Below, piece by piece: positions 34,412-46,450 of a DNA stretch of 64,000 nucleotides (positions within the stretch are counted from its first letter, which is position 1; the number at the start of each line of letters is the position of its first letter). This stretch comes from Paguma larvata (Eukaryota; Chordata; Mammalia; Carnivora; Viverridae): positions 27,374,247 to 27,438,246 of the forward strand of contig CM057830.1 of NCBI GenBank assembly GCA_030068075.1, given 5' to 3'. The translations under genes were made by a program, and so were the position numbers. The notes beneath the pieces are model-generated. The model had not been told where the DNA came from. It made no database searches and was given only the letters and a program-made list of their open reading frames with translations.

Positions 34412-35984
34412 CGACACTCTGACAGGTAGACTATCTCTGTTGCTTAAGAGGTGTGAGGAAATTTTCTATAAATTTTATGAAATTGAGTGACTCGTTCTGT
34501 GCACTGATTCCTGGAAGAAAGATAATATTAGAGAGACTAATTGCCAATTCAAGGAAAAATGTGAAAATCAGAGGATATCTTTGACAGTATTTAAGGATAT
34601 CTTAACTGACTGAAGACAAAGAACAGGTAAAACAGAGGACCAGGCTCTGAACTTAATCCTATGAGTCATGGAGCTTCAGAGGTTGAACTCTCAGCATCAG
34701 CAGGTTCATTATACCAAGGTCATGTCCCTAAGAGGAAAGGTGGGGAGTACAAAGTGAACCTGCAAATAGAAATGAATGCAAACCCTTCTTTTAATTTAAT
34801 ACTATGTAATGCTTGCTTGCTTTCCTATAAGGCACTCCCCTTATGATGTCCTTTCCTGGAAAACACAATGTAACAAGAGTAAAATTCCGACATAGCTTGT
34901 TTAGAAATGCGCTGATATTGTGAAGAGAAAAAAGTAAGTATATGATATTGAAGGAGCTAGCTAGCATATACTGTAAAGAGCAAGAAGAATGTGTGTGGAC
35001 TGGATGCTGAAGCTTTTAGATCAAGGGGGCAGAGTATAAGATTGGTTAATGCACAATATGTAGATATGTAAACTTTTTCTCATGATATAGAGTTTCAACA
35101 GTCTAGCAAGGACTCCCAGTGAAAATGTTAACATAATGCAGATACCTTTTGGAAACCTGGAAAAGTGAAGGAACACAATACACAAAGTAGAAGTTTCTGA
35201 AGTTCTGTGACAGACAGTAGGGCAAGAGGTCAAATGGTTCAGAGAAATGGACAAACTAAATGAATATCCTAATATTAGAAAACCCACCAGATGACTATGT
35301 CATAAGGAGTTTAATCCATTTACCAAAAGCATGGAGTTTAATCCATTTACCAAAGAGATAAAGAACATACCAGTATGAGAGGCAAGACCATTGCTGAGAA
35401 GTTCAGTATTGACTATCCTCTGTAAGGCAGGGAGGACAGTAGAAGCTTCTGTTATGAAATTAGGCCTCCTGATAGCAATGGTGAACATAGGAATCCAAGA
35501 TATCAGAGGCCAGGTCGAAGTTCTTATCTGTCACAAGTAGGCACAATTATAGCAATGAATAACAAAACCATACTGGCTACCAAGAAAGCTAAGGAATATT
35601 CCTAGTGTGAAGATATATAGATAGCCAGCAAGATTAATGGTACATATACAGAATAAAAAAAAAAAAAAAGAAATACAAGATGGATTATCAGAAAGCTGAG
35701 GGCAGCTGCTCTTCAAAAAGTCATAGTCCCTGGCAGGTTTTGGAGCTGAACCAGTTCTCAGAGTCGGTACGTACTGCTGAGGGAGAGACTGTGTCTCTGT
35801 GTAAAATGATCTTGCACCACCTTAAGTGGATTTATTACCAATTTCCCCAATCCTTCCCAAATGTTACCTATGACCATGTAGTAAGGTAATTGTGCATTCA
35901 GGAAAGGAAGACACCAAGATCCTTCAAGGATGGTTGGAAATAGGATGACACACAAGGGCCCAAAGTGTCACCATTGGACAACTC
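34412..35984. other. Unassigned, possible degenerate ERV interior; local duplication
   Basis: About 1.6 kb without nameable repeats. A 26-bp tandem duplication with core 'gagtttaatccatttaccaa' lies at about 35308-35355 and gives a repeated NGLNS peptide on the minus strand. The position between MLT2-like and MLT1 LTRs makes a retroviral origin possible, but I cannot support it from conserved motifs. A 15-nt A run is at about 35656. Confidence 0.3.
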
Positions 35985-36412
35985 TGTATTAGTTATCTAT
36001 TGCTGCCTACTATATTATCCAAAAACTCAAAGGCTTAAAACAATAATAATTTGTTATCTCATGTTTTTTGGGGGGTTAAGAATTTACAGGAAGCTTAGAT
36101 GAGTGGTTAGGCTCAGGGTTTCCCATGAGGTTTCAGTTACGAGGTGAGCAGGAGATGCAGTCATTTCAAGGCATAACTGAATATGAGGGATCCACTTCTA
36201 AGGTGAGTAACTCACATGACTGGCATATTGTTGCTGGATGTTGCTGGAATGTCTCAAGTATTCCTCATACGAATCTTTCTCAAGACTTCTTGAGAGTCCT
36301 TATGGCATACTGGTTGGCTTTACCCAGAGTGAGTGATCCAAGCGAACAAGGTGGAAGTAAGAATGTCTTTATTACCAGCCTCAGAAGTCACACACCATCA
36401 CTTCCACCATAG
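35985..36412 (-). mobile_element. MaLR LTR (MLT1 type), antisense
   Basis: Starts 'tgtattagttatctattgct' and continues 'aaggcttaaaacaataataa', 'ggctcagggtttcccatgag', 'gggatccacttctaaggtga', 'gagtgagtgatccaagcgaa' and 'agaagtcacacaccatcact'. This is the reverse complement of an MLT1 LTR in the right order from end to end. The 95-codon frame that crosses it is LTR sequence. Confidence 0.85.
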
Positions 36413-36440
36413 TTTTGTTTTGTTTTGTTTTGTTTTTGTT
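36413..36440. repeat. (TTTTG)n microsatellite
   Basis: About five TTTTG units directly after the MLT1 LTR. Confidence 0.92.
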
Positions 36441-38398
36441 CGAAGCAATTCACTAAGTCCATCCCACATTCAAAAGGATAGGAATTATACTGGACCTTTT
36501 GAAAAAGTGTAAAATAATAAATGAACATATTTCTGAATGCCACAGCCATTTTAGAATGGGGTACTATCGGAGTATGGTAATTAATGGAGTCCATGGACAC
36601 ATCTGATAATTGTTTCCCCAGTTCTAAAATGTATAACTGAAATGAATTTACTAGGTAGTTGGGAGAACTCTTATATTAATTCCTTGATATGTGAGGTAAG
36701 ACCTATGTAGTGAGAAAAGCAAAGTGGAAACCTCTAATATGATCAACCATATCGGACAATATGATCATTCATAAATATCTAATGGCTAATCTGAGGGGAA
36801 ATGGCTAAAACCAGGGGCACACTCAAAGATGATTTAATTAATCAACATACCCCCTACAAACACTGGGCTAATTATGAATTAAAACAAACAGGGGGCTCAA
36901 TTGCATCTGTTGGACTGACGTGGCATCCTTGCTAGAGAAGATTAGCACAGCCTCTAGTGTGTGTTATTGTGTTCCTACTCTGGCAAATATGTTCTTTCCC
37001 AACCTTATCAGAAAGGCAGATCAGAAGCAGTTCATATTCAGTTGAGACAAACATGAGTTTACATTAATGATCTTGCCCCAGGTGTTAGGTTATCTGGGCT
37101 TCCTTAAGTGATGTTTAGATTGAAGGGACTTGGACAATCTGGGCATTCTGTGAATCACTACATTAGTCAATATATCAGGTATCATTTTCCCCAGTTAGCC
37201 TTTTCCAAGGTTAAGTTATATAGAATGCCATTTCTGTAAACCACTATGTAAATTTTCAGATAGTGGTGATCATTGAAGATCTACAGGTAAGAGGTTAAAG
37301 TATTTGTATCAGATGGTACAGTAAAAGTCTCAGTGAACTTTTACCTATGAATCCTGCTGAATCACTTCTGGCTCTTTTGCTAAAAGACAGTACTCACCAG
37401 ACGCAAGGGGAATTACCCTGATAATCTGGAGAGGAAAGGATTGCTGCTACATCAGTGTGTACAGGGAATAAGTTGGGTACTCAGGTGATTTTCTGGCAGT
37501 CTCCTGATGTTTCTGTGCCCAATTTTAACAGTAAACAGACAAGTACAGCAGATAAAAACTGAAAATGGCATAATAACCAGTGACTCTCCTTCCTCAAGGG
37601 TAGGAGTGTAGATCACCAAGTGAGGCAAGCCTCCTCATACAGCAGTATTGTCTGTTGAGAGTGAAAAGAAAATCTAGAACATGTGGTGGAAGGGGAAGAT
37701 GTATTAGTTATGGCCTCAGTATGACCAACTACAGCAGTGATGGATATAGTTCATCCTACTAAACTTCCTCTTATAAATAGCTCCAGGAACTGTGACTACA
37801 GAATTAATAAGAGTTATGCCTAGATGGAGTAAATTTAAGTTGAAAAACAAATGGATCTCTGCAGTGTAAGGGCAAAGAGTAGACTGTAGTAGATGTCATT
37901 TGGTGCGCCACCCAGAGCTACATTACTAGACTAGTATACCTTAGCTGCTGTGAATGTTGGCTGTTAAATAATGTCTTAATTCTTTACCGTTTGCCAGAGA
38001 ATCATCCTCAGCTGGTGGGGGCTAATCTTTCATCTGAGAGGTTATGCCCCTCCATCACCCATCCCCCTTGCACACATAAAGCTGACCTCCTTGTCTCTAG
38101 GCAGGAAAACCCTGTGGTATAATTTATGTTCCAGAGATCCCCCACTGCCCCACTTTAGTAGATCTGGCAAACCACAGATTTTGGGTGAGACTGCATCTTT
38201 GATGGGCTATTTCTTCATCACCCTGCTTTTTAAATACCTTTTATAAGTTTTCCCTCAAGAAACTCCTCAGTGAAACACAAGCACCTGAAGCCCTGCCTCA
38301 GTCTATTTCTGAGGAAAGCAAACTAAGACCCCTGAAATTTGGTAGGCATTCAATATTTTTGTCTCTTGATTTGTTTGATTTGGCAAAACACAAATGAT
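36441..38398. other. Unassigned, possibly degenerate ERVL/MaLR interior
   Basis: About 2 kb with no long open frame. Its composition is less AT-rich than the surroundings, and phrases such as 'gattgaagggacttggacaa' and 'cctcagtatgaccaactaca' feel repeat-like. I cannot name a family or find gag, protease or pol motifs. Confidence 0.3.
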
Positions 38399-38421
38399 TG
38401 AATGAATGAATGAATGAATGA
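38399..38421. repeat. (TGAA)n microsatellite
   Basis: About 5.5 perfect TGAA units. Confidence 0.92.
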
Positions 38422-38710
38422 CTTTAACATACCACTAAAATATATAAAAGGAAATACACTAATGCAAATATGGAATAGAAATGGCTTTCTTTTAAGCTCT
38501 AGAAAAATGCAGTTTGGAACAAGTTCATTAGGTAATATCCTCAGGAAAAGTATAAAGTTTTAAAATCTTATTTACAGAGTCAGGGCAAGAAGTGGAATGA
38601 CAACACTGTGACAGTCTATGAAATTAAGGTCCATTCAATTAGTGTAGAGTAAGAGGACAGCATACTTTATTTTTCGATAGTGGACTGGGGGCAATATGAT
38701 TGCTTTATTT

Positions 38711-38912
38711 TAATTTTTTTTTTCAGTTTACTTACATATTTTGAGAGAGAAAGAGAGAGAGAGTACAAGCAGAGGAGGGGCAGAGAGAGAATCCCAAACA
38801 GGCCGCGCACTGTCAGCACAGAGCCCGATGTAGTGCTTGACCTAAACCAACTGTGAGATCATGACCTGAGCAAAGATCAACAACCGGACACTTAACCGAC
38901 TGAGCCACCCCC
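38711..38912 (-). mobile_element. CAN SINE, antisense
   Basis: A T-rich start, GA-rich stretch, 'gagaatcccaaacaggccgc' and 'aaccgactgagccaccc'. The last head bases are altered ('ccccccatg'). Confidence 0.9.
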
Positions 38913-38913
38913 C

Positions 38914-39882
38914 ATGAAGAAAAACCTAGATAGATAATTTACTATTTAACTTTCTAAATCCACACAAATGCCCTATAATCCATAATCCTTCCATGAATTT
39001 TATATTTGAGTAATTTGTCTCATATGATCTATATATCATTTTTTTTTAACAAGAAGGCCTCCAAATTACACTTTTACTTTCCATGGGCATCCACTATTTA
39101 ATACACTCTAAGAGCTGTCACAGACTCTCTTTCAATAACAAGTATTTTGGCTTTTTCAGATCATTGAATTATATAACAATGTAATTTTAGCCAGTTGTTC
39201 CTCTAACTGAAGATGAGGCCAAAGGTAATAACAGACATGGCTCTTCTTCAAAGAAATCAGATGCGTAGGATATGGCAGTATTTTGTTTTAGAATGTTAAG
39301 AATAATTGCTCACTGAATGTTTCATCAAATTATATAGGAGGCATAAAATCAGGAATAAACATGTTTTAGAAATTTTAACTTGTAAATATAAGAAAATATC
39401 TACCCTCAGCCCTTTTGCATATCTAGGTCTAAGTGATGGAATTATGCTAATTAACCAATTTATGTTGTTTGCCAAACACATGCTCTGAATTATCACATAA
39501 TAAATAATTTCTAGGCCTTGATTTATATGCTAAACTGTTGATCTATAGAGAGATTTAAATAAATTGACATGTTTACTTGGAAGACAATAAATTTTTTTCT
39601 CTTTTTAAATTCATTTTTGTTTCTTACATATATCAGACCCTCAGAAAATGATGCAAAAATATTGTGTCGTCAATGAAGGATGTAACATATTTCGCCAAGC
39701 ATGACACCTAGTACAACAGATATAAGCATATTCAAAGCAGTGAAGAGGATAAGAAATCCTCCTATACTAAAAACAGAAAAGATCTTTTTTAAAAAGAGAA
39801 GGAAAGAATTAAAAAGAAAAAAATACTACACATATTTCATAACAAATAATAGTATAATGTTAGGTGAACCTAGTTAACTAGG
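38914..39882. other. AT-rich DNA, nothing recognised
   Basis: About 1 kb. Overlapping 60-66 codon frames on opposite strands at 39296-39496 have no recognisable domain. Confidence 0.5.
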
Positions 39883-40440
39883 TGCATTAGTTGACTACAC
39901 TGCATAACAAATTACCACAAACTCAGAAGCTTAAAATAACACTCATTTATTACCTCACAATTTTTGCAGATCAGAAATTCAGGTACTGCTTAGCTCAGGG
40001 TCTCACAAAAGTGCAATGAAGGTACTAGTCAGGCTGCCTTCTCATTTGGTTCTTGGGTTCTTCTTTCAGTCTCAGCCCTAGAATTGGGAGAATTCAGTTC
40101 CTGTCCTTATAGGGCTAACCTTCCCATTTGCTTTTTAGCTGGGCATTACTTTCTGACTCTTGGCTATGGCCTCCTTTATTTTCAAAGCAAATAACAGCTT
40201 ATCAAATCTGTCTCCTGCCTGCAAATTTCTCTGACTTCCTCCTTGCCATCAGCTGGAGGAAACTTTTCTTTTAAAGGAATTTAGGTAAGGCCTAACCCTA
40301 TAACCTCCATATTTTAAAGATAACTGACTTTAATTATGTCAACAAAATCCTTTCACAAAAGTACTTTAGATTAAGGTCTAATTGAACCAATTGGGGATGG
40401 GAACCTTGTGGGGGCCATTTTTAGAATTCTGCCTATCACA
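39883..40440 (-). mobile_element. MaLR-like LTR, antisense
   Basis: The left end 'tgcattagttgactacactg' with 'cataacaaattaccacaaac' and 'ttattacctcacaatttttg', plus the right end 'ggggccatttttagaattct' with 'gcctatcaca', match the two ends of MLT1-class LTRs read in reverse. The middle is diverged. Confidence 0.65.
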
Positions 40441-41146
40441 TGAAATTCATTTTTCAATAGGAAATATGTATTTGCATGTTGGTAGGTGTTATCTGTGTAT
40501 GTGTGAGTATCTTGAAGATGGATTGAGCGCAGCACACAGGAGCTCATGGAGAAGCAGCATTCTAAGTCTTGGCAAAGAAACAAGCTGGCAATACAGGTCT
40601 ATCTTTATATTTTTAAGGAAAAAGTAGGGGTTCGATCAGCTAAGGTCTATCACTGTTTTTCCCCTCACCCCCACAGATTTTTAGCTACAAGTAAAACTCC
40701 TAGTGAAAAAGAGAGGAGCCCTGTGCTAAGAGTCTGCATAAATGTGTACTGTAATTCTTTCCATACTGTAGTCCTCTATCTGATCGTAAAAGAGTCTTCT
40801 TTACATACAACTCAAACAATGGATAAGTTTAATGTGGTTAGAAATAGTTTATCAGGATGATGAGATAATACATTGGACTTAGTGATGTAGTCTGTGAAAG
40901 ATTGCAACTCAAATATATCTTAACTCATTACAGTTTCACTCACAAACTATAAATTAGGGTGGGAAAAAGTTCTTCTATTTGAAAAATCTTGAAGGCATCC
41001 ATTATGGTCGAGTAACTTGTGTGTTCCACAATTCTATGTGTTGCCATTCACTTAAGAGTCCTTGTGAATGGCACAGTCTGGCATTTTTTAGAAATGGCAA
41101 CTAAAATTATGAATGGCATGAAGGTGTTTTCCTAAAGAGAAAAGGC

Positions 41147-41177
<31 letters not shown>

Positions 41178-42693
41178 CTAGAAAGGGGAAATTTGAGAAT
41201 GATTTGATTTAAGAAGATCACTAGAGTCTTGGTTAGAATAGCAAAATTGACATTAGACACCAAATTTCAGAACATTTAGAAAGAGAAGTTAGACCATGAA
41301 GATAAATAGACATTCACTTAAGACAAATACAGACAAATACAAATTTTGCTAGGATCAGCCAAAATTGATATACATGCCCAATGGAATTATTAGGAAAGAT
41401 ATAGTCATTTTTTTCAACTTTTACTATATTGTGTATTTACTCCCAGTCTGGTCTTTGAAGTCTATGCTAGAGCCAAATATCTTGCTTATATGACAATCCT
41501 GGTACTCATAGATTTCAAATAATAAAGGAGAAAAATGTAATTAAGATGACCTCATTTAATATTTTCAATGGTACTGTAAATGATAGGTTATGGAAAGAGC
41601 ATTACAAATCCCGGAATGAAGATTATACTTGAGATAGATTTTGACCTTATTAGGTTAGAATAATTTAAACTGTCAATAAAATAAGGGTGTAAGGAATTAT
41701 ACATATAGAGCAATCAAAAGCAACTCGCTGAATTACTCTAGTTTTGACAAATAAAAATACATTTAATTGTTATGTTGATAAGGGAGGGGTGCCAAAAGCA
41801 CATGTTGATTTAAATGCCACTATTATTTTCTATTTCTTTAGATGTTCGACTACCCCTTAATTTTGTTACAGGACACATAAAAATGCTTTAATAAATGTTT
41901 TGATTATATATGAGTAAATCAGAGATGATGTTTTGTATGTGATAAAAATGAGTTGTCAGGTAAACCTTATTAATTATGTTGAAGACTTTACTTTGTGACC
42001 ATTTTTGTATGCTCAGTGAAATTCTGGAGGCTGAACCAAGAAACAAAAGTAGTAACAGGAGAAATAAACCATCCTAATTCCCCAAGCCAACAGACTGAGT
42101 TAACAAAATTAACTTGACTCTCAAAGATTTGAAGAATTCTGGATGCAGAAGATGAAAAACATAGAAAGACCCTAGAATCGGGAGCTTGCAAAGACCTAAG
42201 AATCCTTGGACATTGTTCTCTAAAAGAGAGTCATAAGGGTGAAAGTTATTATATACCATATCTTCCAGAAAGGAACAAGGTTCAAAAAGGAGTGTCCCTT
42301 AAGACGAACAGAAGTTTCTTTAATTCCACTCATGGAAATAAATCTAAGTTTAGTACAGTCTGTAAAAAAGAAGAGATTATATTTAATAATAGAGGCAAGT
42401 GAATCAGTCCTCCCATCTGGTCAAAAACACCCTTCTGCTGGTCACTCAAACCCTGTAAGAGATTTATCATATATTATAAAGATAGAGACACTTGCACCTG
42501 CAGTATAAGTTTCAGGGTGGAAATCATCCAGTTAAAACCTACTAGTAGTGTACATTTACTTGCAGGTTAAGTTGTAAAGGTTCCTATGTTGAGTAAACCT
42601 ATTTCGTTTATTCAAATGAAGGGAAATAGTAAGGGAAATAGTCTCAAGTGAATATCCAGGCAACAACGAATCTGCTATTCTGCACAGTAATCT
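40441..42693. other. AT-rich DNA, nothing recognised except a poly-A run
   Basis: A 28-nt A run lies at 41147-41174 without a recognisable retroposon body next to it. Frames of 81-104 codons at 40382-40860 and 89 codons at 42239-42508 overlap the LTR end or have no recognisable features. No gene is called. Confidence 0.45.
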
Positions 42694-42815
42694 CTAGTGG
42701 CTCTCATATTTGTTGTTCATGAGAAGAACATGGGTAGTTTGTCAAAAATATTGACATTCTGGACTTCTGATTCATTACTGAAGGACTGAGACCAAATACC
42801 AGATTTCAAAAAAAA
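42694..42815 (+). mobile_element. hAT-Charlie (MER20-like) fragment, weak
   Basis: 'tagtggctctcatatttgtt', 'gtagtttgtcaaaaatattg' and 'tggacttctgattcattact' follow the order of the left half of a MER20/MER3-like non-autonomous hAT element ('tagtggttctcaaa...ggcttgttaaaa...tttctgattcagtagg'). Confidence 0.4.
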
Positions 42816-44063
42816 GACAAAGAAAAAAACCGCTCTGACTCAAACTGATATAAAATTTAAGAAAAAAATCCAAATAAAATTTTATCTTCATTATTTGCAA
42901 AGTAAACTTTTCTAAGGCCCTTGAAGGCATGTTTCATTTTTTAATACTAAATGATTTTTTTTTTTCAGTCTTTGGTTTCCTCTAAAATTAGGCTTGAAGT
43001 CTGATCTCTCATGTGGATGAAACAAGATGGCTTCTCTAGTATTGTGTCACACTTAAAGCTAAGGATAGAGAGATTTATTTAGGAAATGTGTGGGGTTCTT
43101 TGGCCAATGCACTTGGAAAGCAGTCATGTCTTACATAGTCTTAAGTTGGCTCTGTTGTTGTTGATAGTGACAGTGTTGTTATCTCCAAGGTTTCAGTAAA
43201 GTTTCACAGACTGCTAAATTTTACAGCTCTGCTTTGGGAAATAAAAGTATGGAGATCTGTCCATGAATGGAGAAATGCATGTGTCCACAGGAGAGGAGCA
43301 ATAATAGACAAGGGAAAATCAGTATCAAGGCAAGAAGTGATTCTTCAATGTAGAGAAATAGAAGTCCAAAAAGTAACAATTCAAAATTGGACTTCTTTGT
43401 GGAACAAGCAAGAATAACTTTGGAATTCCTAGAATAACTCTGCGATAATTATCTGGTAAACATCCAAAATTCCAAAGTTAAGTGGCATGAGGGATCACAG
43501 TAGTATTTGGGCATTCTATAGATTTGTGATTATAGAAAGCTGGAGAAGTCAGAAAAATATGCATGACATTTGTATTGATTTAAGTTAATGCTAATCACCA
43601 AAGTGGGAGATAAATTGTGTTAAGAATTAAAATAAAAGTATCACGACTTCAGTTTAGGACATCATCAATCATAAAAAAAGCGAAATTCGAGCTTTAAAAA
43701 ATATATTTGGTTTTTGGGATCACTACATAGATGTGATTTTACATTCCCTCAACCTAACCATTGGTGACAAAACACAAGCTGTTTCAAAGTTTGAGTGATG
43801 ACAGTCCAGATCAATGCTAAGTGCAAGAGTATAGCAATCTATGGTTTAAGTTCAACTGCTGATTCTTTTTTCAAACCAGAAGCATACATTCTCTACCCTA
43901 ATTTGAAATGGTGACATGAGCCTTCTTCATAGGTCATTGAAGGAAAACATTTTTTTCCCTTTCAGAGAGGTCCTTCTTGAATAAATAGCTTCAGAAAGGA
44001 CACAGATAATTGTGAGTAGAGAAGGGAAAAATAATTAGCCAACCAGATCAAGCCAAACCACTG
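42816..44063. other. AT-rich DNA, nothing recognised
   Basis: About 1.25 kb up to the left TSD of the large L1. No gene or confident repeat is visible. Confidence 0.5.
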
Positions 44064-44076
44064 TTTAAATTAACAG

Positions 44077-45130
44077 GAGGAAGCAGGCCAAGATGGCAGA
44101 GTAAGAGAACCCTAAGCTCACCTTGTCCCACAGATATAACTAGCTAGCACTAACATCAGCGTAAATAACCCGGAAAATGACCTATAGGCTGGCAGAACAA
44201 ACTCCATAACTAAAAGAAGAGAAGCGGCCATATCAAAGAGGGTAGGAAAGGCAGAGATGAGGTGGGGAGCCAAATGGACCACAGCCATCCATGGGCAGAA
44301 TAGAACCACAAAAAAGATAAGGGAGAGAAACAGATTATCACATGCAGGGAAGATGAATCCCAAAAACATTTGGTTTTGAAAACCAGAGAGGCTGAATTAC
44401 ATGAATTCTTATAGACAACAAGACTTAAAGCTTAGAATCTTAAAAATCAGAGGGCCCAGCTCTGGAAGAGACCAGAGAACAATAGGAAACTGAGTCCCAA
44501 CACTTAAAGAAACAGCACTGCAAACATCCTGCAGAGATACACCATAGAAGCAATACTTTGAAAAACAACTGGGGCATGTGGGAGGGAGTTATTTAGACAT
44601 CTCGCAGCATACCCCATAGGGGTAGCTTCATGGAAGGATATCTCCAGGAATAAAGTTGCTGGAAGGTGCCATCTTCCTCCCCCACCCCAGCAAAAACACA
44701 TGGTCACCTGTAGGAAATAGTGTAGTGCCCATATTCACTCTAACAAATTCAATTTGTTTATCTGAGGTGCACCTTGTTAAAAGTCCATGCCCTGCTCATG
44801 CAGCCCAAGTCCCAAAGGTTGTAGCAAAAAGTCTCATTTTGCAAGTAGACCACTGCAGCTTGCTAAAACTGCACATTCAGGGACCAAAACCTACCACCAA
44901 AGGCAGAGAGCCTGTGAAGATGATTGGACTAAAGGAAAAAGCAGGACACAACAGCAGGGTGCATGCAACACACATATTCGACAACCCTGAAGTGACAGGA
45001 TCTGGTGAACAGGGGACATTGCACTGCAGGACACTGCAGGACAATTCCGGACCTCTTCATAAACTACTACTTTCAAGAACAAGAGAAATAGCTGACTTTC
45101 CTAAAACAGAAACAGAGACAAAGAGACAAA
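44077..45130 (+). promoter_or_regulatory. 5'UTR (internal promoter region) of outer L1
   Basis: About 1.05 kb between the element's start and the ORF1 ATG. L1 5'UTRs carry an internal pol II promoter, a property of the family that is not demonstrated here. An unusual 172-codon sense open frame runs 44656-45174, through the second half of the 5'UTR and out of frame into the ORF1 start. A small direct repeat 'actgcaggaca' occurs twice at about 45021-45042. Confidence 0.7.
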
Positions 45131-46012
45131 ATGAGGAGACAGAGGAATATGTCCCCAAATGTAAGACAGGATAAAACCACAGCAAGAGGGAAAGCAAAAC
45201 GGATAAACGTAATATGCCTGATAACTATCTAAAATAATGGTCATAAAGATACTGGGTTTGAGGAAAGAGTGGTAACTGCAGTGAGACCCAAAACAAAGAG
45301 ATAGAAAACAAAAAAGAACCAATCAGAGATGAAGAAAACAATAAATGTGATTAAAAATACGCTAGATGGAACAAATAGCAGGCTAGAGGAAGCAGAGGAA
45401 CAAATCAGCAACCTGGAGGACAGAGTAATGGAAAGTAATCAAGTTGGGTAGGTGAGAGAAAAAAATTATGCAAAGTGAGAATAGATTTGGGGTACTGAGC
45501 AACTCCATCAAGTGTAATAACATTCACATTATAGGGATCCAAGAAGGAGAAGAGAGAGAAAAGGGGGCAGAAAATTTATTTGAAAAAATAATAGCTGAAA
45601 CTCCCCTTATGTGGGGGAGGAAACATATCTAGATGCAAGAGGCACAGACAGCCTCCAAAAATATTAACCTATTAACCAAGGAGGTCCACATCAACACACA
45701 TAGTAATTAAAATGGCAAAAACAATAGTTATAAAGAGGGAATTTTAAAACCAGCAAGAGAAAAAGGTAGTCACTTACCAGGGAAACCCTATAGGACTATC
45801 ACCAGATTTTTTGGCAGAAACTTTACAAGTCAGAAAGGAAGAGTTTCATATATTCAAAGAACTAAAAGGAAAAAATATGTAGCCAAGAATACTCTATCCA
45901 GCAAGGCTATCATTCAGAAAAGGAGAGATAGAGTATGCCAGACAAAGGAAAGCTAAAGGAGCTCATGACCACCAAATCAGTCCTAAAAGAAATGTTAAAG
46001 AGGACTCTTTGA
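45131..46012 (+). pseudogene. L1 ORF1 remnant of outer L1
   Basis: Begins ATGAGGAGACAGAGGAATAT (MRRQRNMSPN...) and ends near 'gaggactctttga' at 46012. Ordered ORF1 features: the coiled-coil part 'ggaacaaatcagcaacctgg', 'ggatccaagaaggagaagag' and the C-terminal 'caaggctatcattcagaaaa' ... 'ctaaaagaaatgttaaagag'. The first in-frame stop comes after about 15 codons (VRQD...), and many more follow. ORF1p is the nucleic-acid-binding chaperone of the L1 particle. This copy is dead. Confidence 0.8.
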
Positions 46013-46267
46013 GGGGAAAGGTAAGACCGTAAGTAAGAGCAAGAAAAGTAGGAAGCACAAAAGGAATAAAAATAAGTATATTTGTAAAAACAAGTCAAGG
46101 GACTCGCAAAAATAAAAGGATGTAAACTGTGACGTCATACACCAAAAATGTAGTGGAGAGAGGAGTAAAGAATGGGCTCAAACCTAAGTGACCATCACCC
46201 TAATATAGACTGCTATATGCAGATGTTATATACAAACCTAATGGTAACCAACAATCCAAAAGCAATA

Positions 46268-46450
46268 ATAGATATAATTATTATTATTATATAATAATTA
46301 TATAATTATAATAAATATAATTTATATATTTAAATATATATTTACATATTATATATAATATATAAATATATAATATATTCATTATTAAATATATAAATTT
46401 TTATATTTAATATATAAATAATAAAATATATTTATAATAATTATAATTAT
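46268..46450. repeat. AT-only low-complexity expansion in the ORF1-ORF2 spacer
   Basis: About 180 bp almost entirely of A and T (ATT, TATA and TTTAAATATA motifs). It lies between ORF1 and ORF2 of the outer L1, where L1 normally has a short spacer. It therefore arose after insertion. Confidence 0.9.

Noticed and set aside
36125..36412. 95-codon frame as a possible gene
   Set aside because: It lies wholly in an MLT1 LTR in antisense.
36930..36955. U6 snRNA-like text 'gagaagattagca'
   Set aside because: The match does not extend on either side. The U6 start, the following 'tggcccctgcgcaagg' and the T-tail are absent.
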